From Solirhodobacter olei (GTDB lineage: Bacteria; Pseudomonadota; Alphaproteobacteria; Rhodobacterales; Rhodobacteraceae), in assembly GCF_004010155.1 (NCBI RefSeq), contig NZ_RRYH01000008.1, positions 1 through 64,000 on the forward strand: a DNA stretch of 64,000 bases. Reading direction: 5' to 3'. The notes under the pieces were generated by a model that searched no databases, had not been told where the DNA came from, and was given only the letters and a program-made list of their open reading frames with translations. Position 1 is the stretch's first letter; the number at the start of each line of letters is the position of its first letter. Positions 8,897-16,923 of the stretch are shown here, piece after piece. The translations under genes were made by a program, and so were the position numbers.

Positions 8897-10093
8897 ATGA
8901 GCGTGAAAGGCTACCAAGGCACGGCACGCGCTATGAACCGGCGCTCAGTTCTGCATTTGCTGCGGACGGAAGCCGGTCTGAGCCGCGCGGATCTTGCCGA
9001 GCGGACTGGACTAAGCCGCGCCTCGATCACGGCCGTTGTCGGCGATTTGATAGATGAGGGCCTGATTTGCGAAGGCGAGGCCAACATTGGTGCACCGGGC
9101 CGGCGCCCTGTCCCGCTCGAAATCCGATACAGGTCGCGTCTTGCAGTCGGTATTCGCGTTACATCGGATCATCTCGAGTGTGTTCTGACGGACCTCTCAA
9201 CGGAAGTCATTGAAGCAATCCACGAGCCTCTCACCAGTTCGGATCCTACCGGAGTTGTCGACGCAGCGGAACGTGCACTCGCACGCCTGACCCCCTTGGC
9301 CGAGTCCGTTGGATCAAAGATTACCGGAGTTGGAGTAGGCTTTCCTGGTTCGTTTAACATCGAAACAGGCGAGGTCATACGATCGTTTCGGCTCAACTGG
9401 CACAACGTCCCGCTGGCGCAACTCTTGGCCGACCGGATCAATCTGCCTGTTTGGATCGATGACGATACACTTGCGTTCGCCCTAAATCAGCAACTCTTCG
9501 GGGCCGGCAAGACCCACCGTACCGTTGGTGTTCTCGCCATCGGAGAGGGGATCTCGTGCGGTTCTATTATCGATGGTCGGGTCCGCAGAGGCGCCCATGG
9601 GTTGGCGGGTAAGATCGGGCACCTTCAGATCGACCCGAACGGCCCGGTTTGCGAGTGCGGACGCAGGGGATGCCTACAGGCGTTCTATTCCCTCTCAAGT
9701 CTGCAAACCCAATGGGAAAACATCAGCCCTGATGCCAGTCACCTGAGCCTGTCCTTGGCGGCGGCAAAAAATCATCCAGATGCTGTTAGCCTTCTCAGAG
9801 ATGCTGGCGAAAAGGTCGGACATGAAATGGCGATGTATTGCCGTTTCCTTGACCCCTCGATTCTGATCGTTGGAGGTGAGGCTGCTTTGCTCGGTCCAGC
9901 GCTGCTTGACCCTCTTCGTGAGATCATTCGGCTTCACGGTCACATGGATAGATGCGACGTCGTCGTCGACTGGGAAGAACGATCCTGGGCCCGCGGCGCC
10001 GCGGCGCTTGCAACCCAGAAGCTATTTGACTTCGAAGCTGTGCAAGGCGCCGTCCTGGCAGGAGCTCCCGACTCCTTCGAATTCTCTGAGTGA
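8897..10093 (+). CDS. ROK-family transcriptional regulator
   Basis: DNA-binding sugar-responsive regulator, 398 residues. An N-terminal winged helix-turn-helix (about residues 15-65; LSRADLAERTGLSRASITAV) precedes a ROK sugar-kinase-like domain. The ROK domain has a GVGVGFPGSF segment and the zinc motif CECGRRGCLQAF. GAGGA stands 5 bases before the ATG. The gene is divergent from the beta-galactoside operon with an operator-like dyad between, so it probably represses that operon until a galactoside is bound. The NagC/Mlc/XylR relationship is clear; the effector sugar is inferred. Confidence 0.92.
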   Translation: MSVKGYQGTARAMNRRSVLHLLRTEAGLSRADLAERTGLSRASITAVVGDLIDEGLICEGEANIGAPGRRPVPLEIRYRSRLAVGIRVTSDHLECVLTDLSTEVIEAIHEPLTSSDPTGVVDAAERALARLTPLAESVGSKITGVGVGFPGSFNIETGEVIRSFRLNWHNVPLAQLLADRINLPVWIDDDTLAFALNQQLFGAGKTHRTVGVLAIGEGISCGSIIDGRVRRGAHGLAGKIGHLQIDPNGPVCECGRRGCLQAFYSLSSLQTQWENISPDASHLSLSLAAAKNHPDAVSLLRDAGEKVGHEMAMYCRFLDPSILIVGGEAALLGPALLDPLREIIRLHGHMDRCDVVVDWEERSWARGAAALATQKLFDFEAVQGAVLAGAPDSFEFSE

Positions 10094-10167
10094 TGGCACA
10101 CTGCGTTTGTGACGAATGCCTAAACTATCTGAATGAAGCTTTCTGGGTGCCACTCGTGCCCAATAGC

Positions 10168-11271
10168 CTACCTCAGCCTCTGTTCTTTGCTGTCGAAGAG
10201 TCTTAAATCGCTCGGATCAGCAGTGATCCTTATGACCTCGCCTTGCTGGGGCACCCGCCCGCGATGCGCTTCGACGGTGCATGCCGCGCCGGCGCCGATC
10301 TCGCCGTAGAGGTAGGAGACCCCACCGAGGTATTCCGTGAACCTGACGGTAAACGGGACCCCCGGCTCGTCGTCTCGCGCCTCGCGCAGATGCTCGGGCC
10401 TTGCACCAAGTGTGACCAAAGTATTCTCGGCAAGTGCATTTTGCAGTTTCGGGCCTGGCAGGCGATGAGGACCGATGTGAAGTTCGCCCGCTTGACCTGT
10501 CGTCGCGCTCAGGAAATTCATGCGAGGGGAACCAATGAAGCCGGCTACAAATACATTGTCTGGATCATTGTAGAGATCACTGGGTGCACCAATCTGTTCG
10601 ATCCGGCCAGCTCGCAGGACCACAATCTTGTCGGCGAGGGTCATTGCCTCTACCTGGTCGTGAGTCACATAGATCATCGTATTGCCGAGCTCCTGATGAA
10701 GCTTCGCAATTTCGATGCGCATATCGACCCGGAGCTCGGCATCCAGGTTCGAGAGCGGTTCGTCGAAAAGAAAGACATCCGGGTCACGAACGATCGCGCG
10801 TCCGATTGCCACCCGCTGACGCTGCCCGCCGGACAATTGACCTGGACGGCGATCCAGATAGGGTCTCAGCTTCAGAACGTCCGAGGCGGCCTCGACCTTG
10901 CGCGTGATCTCGGCCTTTGGGCGTTTTGCGACCTTCAGTCCGAAACTCATGTTCTCAGCCACGGACATGTGCGGGTAGAGGGCATAGCTTTGGAACACCA
11001 TTGCTACGCCGCGATTAGACGGGGTGGCGAAGGTGACATCGCGGCCAGAAATTTGAATCTTGCCGCTGGTCGACTCCTCAAGCCCCGCGATCACACGCAG
11101 TAGCGTGGATTTTCCGCAGCCCGATGGCCCGACGAAGACGACGAACTCGCCGCCATCGATCTCGAGATTGATGTCGTGAAGAACATCAACCGCGCCAAAA
11201 GACTTCCGGACATTGGTAAGCCTCAACCCGGCCATCCGGTGAAAGGTCTCGAAGGTATCCACCTGTGTCAT
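10168..11271 (-). CDS. Second sugar ABC transporter ATP-binding protein (UgpC/MsmK family)
   Basis: A 367-residue ATPase of the same family as the one at 4576-5697. It has Walker [10 protein letters not shown] (about residues 48-56), signature [14 protein letters not shown], Walker [14 protein letters not shown], switch histidine in YVTHDQVEAM and a C-terminal TOBE domain. The ATG at 11271 is kept because AAGGA lies about 9 bases before it; an in-frame ATG 12 codons later has no ribosome site. It belongs to the partly deleted second importer: only one permease precedes it and no binding protein is present. It may still energise the intact galactoside importer. Confidence 0.9.
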   Translation of the reverse strand: MTQVDTFETFHRMAGLRLTNVRKSFGAVDVLHDINLEIDGGEFVVFVGPSGCGKSTLLRVIAGLEESTSGKIQISGRDVTFATPSNRGVAMVFQSYALYPHMSVAENMSFGLKVAKRPKAEITRKVEAASDVLKLRPYLDRRPGQLSGGQRQRVAIGRAIVRDPDVFLFDEPLSNLDAELRVDMRIEIAKLHQELGNTMIYVTHDQVEAMTLADKIVVLRAGRIEQIGAPSDLYNDPDNVFVAGFIGSPRMNFLSATTGQAGELHIGPHRLPGPKLQNALAENTLVTLGARPEHLREARDDEPGVPFTVRFTEYLGGVSYLYGEIGAGAACTVEAHRGRVPQQGEVIRITADPSDLRLFDSKEQRLR

Positions 11272-11370
11272 CAGTTCTGGTCCTTTCGATCCGTGCCGGC
11301 TTCGCGCGGCACACAGCTTCCCAGTGGCGCGGACAAAAGTGCACGCCGGAATTACAATTATTCTTTTGAT

Positions 11371-12216
11371 TCAGCCCTTTACGGCGCCGTTGGCGAGGCC
11401 CTCTACAAGGTAGCGCTGGAGGTACACGAACCCGATCGCTACAGGTAGAACGGCAAGTACAGAGGCGGCCGACAGCGATGCCCAGTCGGTCTGGTGGGTA
11501 CCTTTGAAGATCATGATGCCCGGGGTCAGCGTCCGTCGCGCGTCGTTATTGATAAGCACGTAACCGAACATGAATTCGTTCCAGGCTGCGATGAAGGCAA
11601 AGACGGCGGTCGCCAATATGCCCGGCGCGGATAATGGAACAAGAATGCGGAAGATGAACTTTAGCCGCGAGCATCCGTCGACGGTTGCTGCCTCTTCCAG
11701 CTCCCGCGGCACTCCGTCGAAGAAGCCCTTCAGCAGGAAAGTGACTAAGGGAACCATGAAGGTGCAATAAACGATGATCAGCGCGCTGTAAGTACTGAGC
11801 AGCCCGAGATTGCGCATGAGCACATAGAGCGGCACCAGAAGCAGCACCCCGGGGATCATTTGCGATAGGACCAGTGCAGTGCCCACCACCTTGGTAATCG
11901 GCAAATACGTCCAGCGGCTGAGCGCATAACTGGCGAAGATGCCGAGGATCACGGTCAAGATCGTCGAGGCGGTCGCCACGATAATGCTGTTGCGGAAATA
12001 GACGGCAAACTGACTGTCGAAGAGCACATGGCGGAAGTTCGCAAGCGTCGGGGCCTTGATCACGAATGTCGGGGTCACACTCATCACCTCGACCTGGGGC
12101 TTCAAGGCGGTGTCGAGCATCCACAGAAACGGAAAAAGGCAGAAGATCGCGAAGGCAATCAAAACCCCATAGGTGATCGTGGCGGAGACAATACGGGCTT
12201 TGCGGGTGACAACCAT
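11371..12216 (-). CDS. Second sugar ABC transporter permease (MalG type)
   Basis: Inner-membrane permease with about six hydrophobic segments and the ATPase-docking loop VPRELEEAATVDGCSRLKFI. It ends in LVEGLANGAVKG, as is usual for MalG-type subunits. The start at 12216 (MVVTRKARIV) is preferred because GGGGAG lies 9 bases upstream; the frame stays open further upstream, but that part translates the permease stub of the neighbouring frame. The partner MalF-type permease is reduced to a C-terminal stub just upstream, so this subunit probably lacks its normal partner and may be a gene on the way to loss. Confidence 0.88.
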   Translation of the reverse strand: MVVTRKARIVSATITYGVLIAFAIFCLFPFLWMLDTALKPQVEVMSVTPTFVIKAPTLANFRHVLFDSQFAVYFRNSIIVATASTILTVILGIFASYALSRWTYLPITKVVGTALVLSQMIPGVLLLVPLYVLMRNLGLLSTYSALIIVYCTFMVPLVTFLLKGFFDGVPRELEEAATVDGCSRLKFIFRILVPLSAPGILATAVFAFIAAWNEFMFGYVLINNDARRTLTPGIMIFKGTHQTDWASLSAASVLAVLPVAIGFVYLQRYLVEGLANGAVKG

Positions 12217-12223
12217 CTTGGTG

Positions 12224-12358
12224 CTCTCCCCTTTTGCGCATTGCGTAGAAGTAGACGATGAAGGCTGTGGCGAGGAGCGACATCGCCATCGAGGCAAGAG
12301 CACAGGCTTGCCCGACATCGAAGTCTTGCATCGCGTATTTATAGATCATGATGGGCAG
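12224..12358 (-). pseudogene. Truncated MalF-type permease: C-terminal stub only
   Basis: The minus strand encodes LPIMIYKYAMQDFDVGQACA, then SMAMSLLATAFIVYFYAM and RKRG. This matches the usual end of MalF-type sugar permeases (conserved IYKYAFQxFDxGxAxALS followed by the last membrane helix and a basic tail). Everything N-terminal of LPI, about 250 residues, is missing and is replaced by unrelated sequence. The frame also runs on into the next gene without its own stop, a further sign of decay. Confidence 0.75.
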
Positions 12359-12510
12359 GTCTTTCTTTCGTGGCTCGACGGAACGGTATTGCGCCTTCCT
12401 GATCCATGCCAGCAGCGTGATACCTTATCAGCCGCAGCCGGATGACTTCGGTAGCCGCTTATGCGACCTTCTACGATTATTATTACTCGCCGCCGAAAGC
12501 GCTGACGGAA

Positions 12511-12690
12511 AAACTTCGAGTAGCCAGAGACCTTTACCCGGACCCGCTCGGTCTGGGCGAGATCGAGAAGCGCGGTGAAGCCGGGCTGAGCGAGGCCAGC
12601 GTCGGGGGAGGGCCGGCCACAATGGTCGATCAGCACCCGGACCGGGATCGATCTGATCCAGGGTGCAAACATGCTGATCTGGTCTCCCTC
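12511..12690 (-). pseudogene. Fragment of an amidohydrolase family 2 (TIM-barrel lactonase-like) gene
   Basis: About 60 minus-strand codons read as an internal piece of an amidohydrolase: a FAPWIRSIPVRVLIDHCGRP segment, then AGLAQPGFTALLDLAQ, then VRVKVSGYSKF. The LIDHCGRP and VKxSGxxKF motifs are typical of the PDC-lactonase/galactarolactone isomerase group. Homology stops abruptly on both sides and no start or full domain is present. Sugar-lactone hydrolases of this group often sit in pentose/galactose catabolic loci, so it may be a leftover of the original operon. Confidence 0.65.
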
Positions 12691-13365
12691 GCCTGCAGGT
12701 TCACAGCCTTCTTCTTGTTCTTTCCATTCTGATCTCTGATCTCCACACAGAGACCGACATCCTTCTGACAACGTCTTGGAGCGCGCATCCAGCATTTGCC
12801 GCAGTGGGACACCACCGTTGTAACCTATTGATTTCCATTGCCCCTTATCCGTCAGGTCGTGGGACACCTCAACCTTTGTTTCCTTGGGGCTTTGGACGCT
12901 TCTGGGATCCCCCTACGGGCTGCCACTTCCAAACGGAAGCTACTGGTTAGCATTAAGCTTTACCCTCTTATGGTCCAACGCCGTAGAATCGTTGGAAAGG
13001 ACTGAGAGCTTGGCGAAACCGCCATCTGCCAACTGAGCCCGGTTTGCTCTTTGGCTTGGGGTAGGAAGCAGGCACTTCGATGCAATAATCTAGGCAACGG
13101 CGGACCGCACATTTCTTACCGCACAAGCCATCGCCGCATCTGAGCAATTTCCTCGGGAGTCACACCGCGTCGCACTTGGCACCGTACTCACCCAATTCCG
13201 AGGCATCCCGGAACGACGCGAGACATGTGCCAATTGGGAAACAATCGCCAACTATCCGCATAGTTGTCTGAATTTCGCCACTTGGGAACGCTCTTTCTGG
13301 ACCTCTATAGCCGTACCCGGACCGCGCCACGGCCAGCCAGGCAGATAGGGGGAAGTGCTCGACAG
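12691..13365. other. Non-coding or degraded stretch, no gene recognised
   Basis: Reading all frames gives only short, stop-interrupted peptides without a recognisable family, and base composition is lower in GC than in the core genes to the right. A 16-base sequence at 12910-12925 occurs again at 16782-16797. No transposase or integrase piece could be identified with confidence. Confidence 0.5.
12910..12925 (+). repeat. 16-bp direct repeat, copy 1
   Basis: CCCCTACGGGCTGCCA, identical to 16782-16797. The two copies bracket the glycosyltransferase pair. A single identical 16-mer pair in a 64-kb GC-rich window could be chance, so the role is open. Confidence 0.35.
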
Positions 13366-14319
13366 ATGAAGCTCATCATTCAGATCCCGTGCCACAATGA
13401 AGAAGCACAGCTTCCCGCGACGCTCGCTGATCTACCACGCGAAGTCGAGGGTTTCGACAAGGTCGAGTGGCTGATCATCGACGATGGCTCCACCGATCGA
13501 ACGGTCGATGTCGCCCGGGCGGCTGGCGTCGACCATGTCGTCCGGCTTGGCCATAATCAGGGGCTGGCGACCGCTTTCATGCGCGGGCTCGAGGCCTGCC
13601 TGAAACTTGGCGCCGATGTCATCGTCAACACCGACGGCGACAACCAGTACCGCGCCCAAGGAATCCCCGCGCTGACGCGGCCAATCCTGCAGGATGGTGT
13701 CCAGATCGTGGTGGGCGCACGGCCGATTTCGACCATCGCACACTTCTCGCTTCCTAAGCGAATTCTTCAGAAGCTTGGAAGTTGGGTCGTTCGGCTGGCC
13801 AGCGGCACCGATGTGATTGACGCGCCGAGTGGCTTCCGCGCAATCCACCGGGATGCCGCCATGAAGCTCTACGTCTTCAATTCTCACACCTATACCCTTG
13901 AGACGATCATTCAGGCGGGCCGGCAGGGAATCCCCATCACCTCTGTTCCGATCGAGGTCAATCCGCCCACGAGGGAGTCCCGGTTGATCCGTTCGATCCG
14001 GCAATATGTGACGCGTTCTGCCGTCACGGTGTTGCGGATTCTTGTGCTGTACAAGCCCTTGAAGTCTTTTGCCCTAATGGCCTTCGTACTGGCGCTGCCT
14101 GGGCTGTTGGCGGTGCTGCGGTTCGCGCTCTTCTACCTGGCCGGGAATGGCGAAGGAAAGATCCAGTCGTTGGTCATCGGCAGCGGGCTGATTGCCGCCG
14201 CAGCAGTAGTCTTCGTCGGCGGTTTGTTGGCGGATCTAATCGCCGCAAACAGGGTTCTATTGGCCGAAATACGTGCCCGCCAGATAACCGCAGAGATCGA
14301 GCGAGCGCGCGGCGCATGA
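13366..14319 (+). CDS. Glycosyltransferase family 2 with C-terminal membrane segments (polyprenyl-phosphate sugar transferase-like)
   Basis: Predicted inverting glycosyltransferase of 317 residues, probably loading a sugar from a nucleotide donor onto a polyprenyl phosphate at the inner membrane. The GT-A fold motifs are IQIPCHNEE at the N-terminus, DDGSTDR and the acidic DGDNQYR. Two hydrophobic segments near the C-terminus (about residues 228-255 and 260-290) are as in DPM1/ArnC-like enzymes. The start at 13366 (MKLIIQIPC) is chosen because it begins exactly at the conserved domain; an upstream TTG at 13264 would add unrelated residues. It overlaps the next gene by ATGA, so the two are probably translated together. 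Confidence 0.88.
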   Translation: MKLIIQIPCHNEEAQLPATLADLPREVEGFDKVEWLIIDDGSTDRTVDVARAAGVDHVVRLGHNQGLATAFMRGLEACLKLGADVIVNTDGDNQYRAQGIPALTRPILQDGVQIVVGARPISTIAHFSLPKRILQKLGSWVVRLASGTDVIDAPSGFRAIHRDAAMKLYVFNSHTYTLETIIQAGRQGIPITSVPIEVNPPTRESRLIRSIRQYVTRSAVTVLRILVLYKPLKSFALMAFVLALPGLLAVLRFALFYLAGNGEGKIQSLVIGSGLIAAAAVVFVGGLLADLIAANRVLLAEIRARQITAEIERARGA

Positions 14320-16220
14320 ATGAGTTTGCCGAACGCCATGGTACGCGGCTTCTGCTGGCACTTGGCGCGCTGATCCTGGCGGCTGTGCCGTTCGTTTCGA
14401 CCGGCCCCTTCAGCATCGATGAAGTGATCTATGCCCTTGGCGCCAAGACGTTGGCGACCACCGGCCATTTGGGCATCGCCAACGGCTATGACATGTTCCA
14501 TGCCGAAGCGCTCAGGCTGTGGCTGTTGAGTGCGGGTCCGGATGGACTGGTCCCGCAATATCCGGTTGGCTCTGCTTTGGCCGGAGCGCCGCTCTATGCG
14601 GTTTTTGGGATTCGAGGGCTGATCGGTCTGAATGCAGCGGGCATTGTCGGCACGCTGTTCGTCACTCGGGCGCTGGCGCGGAAGCTCTATTCCGACGAGG
14701 GAACTTCACTTCTGGCGCCGATCCTGCTGCTCTTCGGGACCTACACGTTGGAATACGCCTACGGCATCTGGCCACACGGCGTGACTGTCTTCTGTACGGT
14801 GACGGCACTTTGGCTTGCGCTCCGGGCTCTCGATGCGACCGGGCGAGCTGGCGCTCTCGATGCCTTCGCCTCCGGGCTTTCGGTGGGAATAGGCTTTCTG
14901 TTTCGCCTAGACAGCATATTGATACTGCCGGTGATTGGCGCCAGCGTCATTCTGCTCGGCCGGCGGCCGAAGCTGACGTTGGCCTGGGGTTTGGCCGGGA
15001 TGCTGCCCGGCCTGGCAGTTGCTTCGGCTGCAAACATTGTCAAGTTCGGCTCACCAAACCCTCTGTCCTATGGTCCGACGCAGGGCGGAGACACGAATGT
15101 TGCGAAATACATCGGCCTTGGGACGGCGCTCGTCATTGCTTTACTTCTGCTGATCATTCTGCGCCGTTTCCATAAGACCATCATGCGCCATCACCTTACG
15201 TTGGCCGCACTCGCTGCCGCCGCGGTGGCTTTGACGTTCTTCGTTGTTCCTTCCTTCCGACATTGGATAGAGGAGATTGCCCGCGGATTTTATGTGCTGG
15301 TCCTCGATATCCGACCGGTGCATGACCCACGGCTCGGCGTAGTCCGGGCGCCGGACGGGACGGTATCCTTTTGGGGACTCTACAAAAAGGCGTTGGGCCA
15401 AAGCCTTCCATGGTTGGGCATTCTCGTTGCCCTCGGCGCTAGGCGGCACTCCAAATGCGAGTGGCGCGCCCATATCATCCTGCTTGCTGCCGCCATCCTT
15501 TGGATGCTGCCCTTCTTGCCGACGGAATGGCATGGCGGGCTTGGCAGCAATATGCGGTATTTCTTGCCCGTTTTGCCTATGTTGTCAGTGCTGGCAGCAC
15601 GGCTCTGGTTTGGTGTACTGGATGGAACCAGCCTGAAAGCCCGCGAAATACGGGGTTGGGTCCTGATCGGGGCGGCTCTGGTATTGAGTTGGTCCTACGC
15701 CCTGCCATCCGGGCTTGGCGGGGCCGAGCAGATTCTGACTAGCTATGGCCTTGTTGGGATGACGGTTCTGGCGGCGACGACCTATCTACCGCAATCGTGG
15801 CGCACCGCGGCACTTGCTCGGGTCCTCGGCCAACGCGGCTTCCTCATCGCCGTGGGGATGTCTGTCGTCCTGGGACCAGTTCTCGACTTGGCTCTATCGC
15901 AGTCCCGCCGCGCGATGGCGGCCCGATCTGAAAGGCAAGTTCTGGCGCTTCCCACCCCGTCAATTGTGTTCGCGCCACCCGAAATCACCGCGGACCTGAT
16001 CGGAAGACCGGGATATCTGGCTGCAGTTCCGGATCAAATTACGGACCGGGTTAACGCCAAGCTGGTAGTCCGCGCGCTCGAAAACGGCTACAGGGTCTTT
16101 GTCGCTCGTTGGCTCGTTGCCGACCTGCTCGCCTCCCACAGCGGATTGCGGGCTGCGACGCCGGAAAACCAAACCACTTCCTTGCCGGTGACCGAAATTG
16201 TTCTGGCGGCTGGTCGCTGA
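14316..16220 (+). CDS. ArnT-like GT-C family glycosyltransferase, multi-pass membrane protein
   Basis: A 634-residue protein with about a dozen hydrophobic segments, typical of GT-C enzymes (GT39/GT83, ArnT/PMT relatives) that move a sugar from a polyprenyl-phosphate carrier to a lipid, glycan or protein on the periplasmic side. An acidic pair in the first periplasmic loop (PFSIDEVIYALG, about residues 31-42) fits the catalytic DE motif of this class. The gene overlaps the GT2 gene by four bases (ATGA), suggesting that the GT2 makes the lipid-linked donor used here. The acceptor is unknown. The pair lies alone in a lower-GC block, consistent with horizontal gain of a surface-modification module. 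Confidence 0.8.
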   Translation: MNEFAERHGTRLLLALGALILAAVPFVSTGPFSIDEVIYALGAKTLATTGHLGIANGYDMFHAEALRLWLLSAGPDGLVPQYPVGSALAGAPLYAVFGIRGLIGLNAAGIVGTLFVTRALARKLYSDEGTSLLAPILLLFGTYTLEYAYGIWPHGVTVFCTVTALWLALRALDATGRAGALDAFASGLSVGIGFLFRLDSILILPVIGASVILLGRRPKLTLAWGLAGMLPGLAVASAANIVKFGSPNPLSYGPTQGGDTNVAKYIGLGTALVIALLLLIILRRFHKTIMRHHLTLAALAAAAVALTFFVVPSFRHWIEEIARGFYVLVLDIRPVHDPRLGVVRAPDGTVSFWGLYKKALGQSLPWLGILVALGARRHSKCEWRAHIILLAAAILWMLPFLPTEWHGGLGSNMRYFLPVLPMLSVLAARLWFGVLDGTSLKAREIRGWVLIGAALVLSWSYALPSGLGGAEQILTSYGLVGMTVLAATTYLPQSWRTAALARVLGQRGFLIAVGMSVVLGPVLDLALSQSRRAMAARSERQVLALPTPSIVFAPPEITADLIGRPGYLAAVPDQITDRVNAKLVVRALENGYRVFVARWLVADLLASHSGLRAATPENQTTSLPVTEIVLAAGR

Positions 16221-16651
16221 GGGGTGCGAGCGTCCGAGATCGGCGCTATCTCGGTGCTCTTGCGGACCTCGAGGTAGGACAGGAAGCTACTCCCGGTTCC
16301 GAGTTTCGAACGATGCTGGCTACCGAATGTCGCGCGACCGGTCCCGGCACCCGTTCCGCAGGGCGCCCGATCGCCGTTGCGCTCGCAGCGCCCTGCCTGT
16401 CGACCGGCGCGGAACCGTGCCCCTCGATCGGCCTCCCCAAGGGGGTTCTGACACCGACAATGGGGTCGCCACTGTAAATGCATTTTGGCCCACATATCAT
16501 CTTCGCGGCAGCACCGTGCCAAGTTGCAATCCGCGAATCCGATTGCCCCCCTGAACAAAAAGGTCAAACGCCGCGCCTACGTCGCCCGCATGCTTTGCTA
16601 CGGACAAGCGCCAACGTGGGGCTGGGCCCCTTGCACCCCCCTTCGTAAAGG

Positions 16652-16676
16652 GCCTTCAAGAAGGTCGTTTTTCTTG
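16652..16676 (+). terminator. Weak terminator-like hairpin
   Basis: GGCCT/AGGTC arms around TCAAGA, followed by a short T-rich run (GTTTTTCTT). The stem is only 5-7 bp and lies more than 400 bases after the last coding end, so this is tentative. Confidence 0.25.
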
Positions 16677-16781
16677 TGGTCCCCCCGTCTCCTAACCCAT
16701 TGACCTCAGGGACTCGGCCTCATCCCCTCCATGGTCAACCTCACTTCTTGTCCTATTGGCCTTCGCGCCCCTTCAAGGACT

Positions 16782-16797
16782 CCCCTACGGGCTGCCA
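16782..16797 (+). repeat. 16-bp direct repeat, copy 2
   Basis: Identical to 12910-12925, 3.87 kb away, just upstream of the kynureninase leader and at the border where GC content rises to the level of the core genes. Confidence 0.35.
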
Positions 16798-16923
16798 GCG
16801 CGTGTCCCCAAAATCCGGGCGTCTCCGCGGATCGTAAGTTGGCGACATGGCCGCTTTCGTACCTCGAATCCCCCTTGCACCCGTCGGCGTCTCCGCCCAG
16901 GGTCCCCGGCAAGGAGACCTGCC

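Larger units (their letters stand above)
16221..16923. other. Spacer between the glycosyltransferase pair and kynureninase
   Basis: About 700 bases without a supportable gene. The open frames are short, overlap each other on both strands and resemble no known family. It contains a weak terminator-like hairpin (around 16652-16676), the second copy of a 16-base repeat, and the leader of the kynureninase gene. Confidence 0.55.

Noticed and set aside
12442-12732. Plus-strand open frame of 96 codons in the degraded region
   Set aside because: The minus strand of the same bases carries a recognisable amidohydrolase piece, and the plus frame has no ribosome site or family.
16200-16600. Several overlapping frames of 70-160 codons after the GT-C gene
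   Set aside because: They overlap each other on both strands, include the end of the GT-C gene, and show only Arg/Gly/Pro-rich shadow-like composition.
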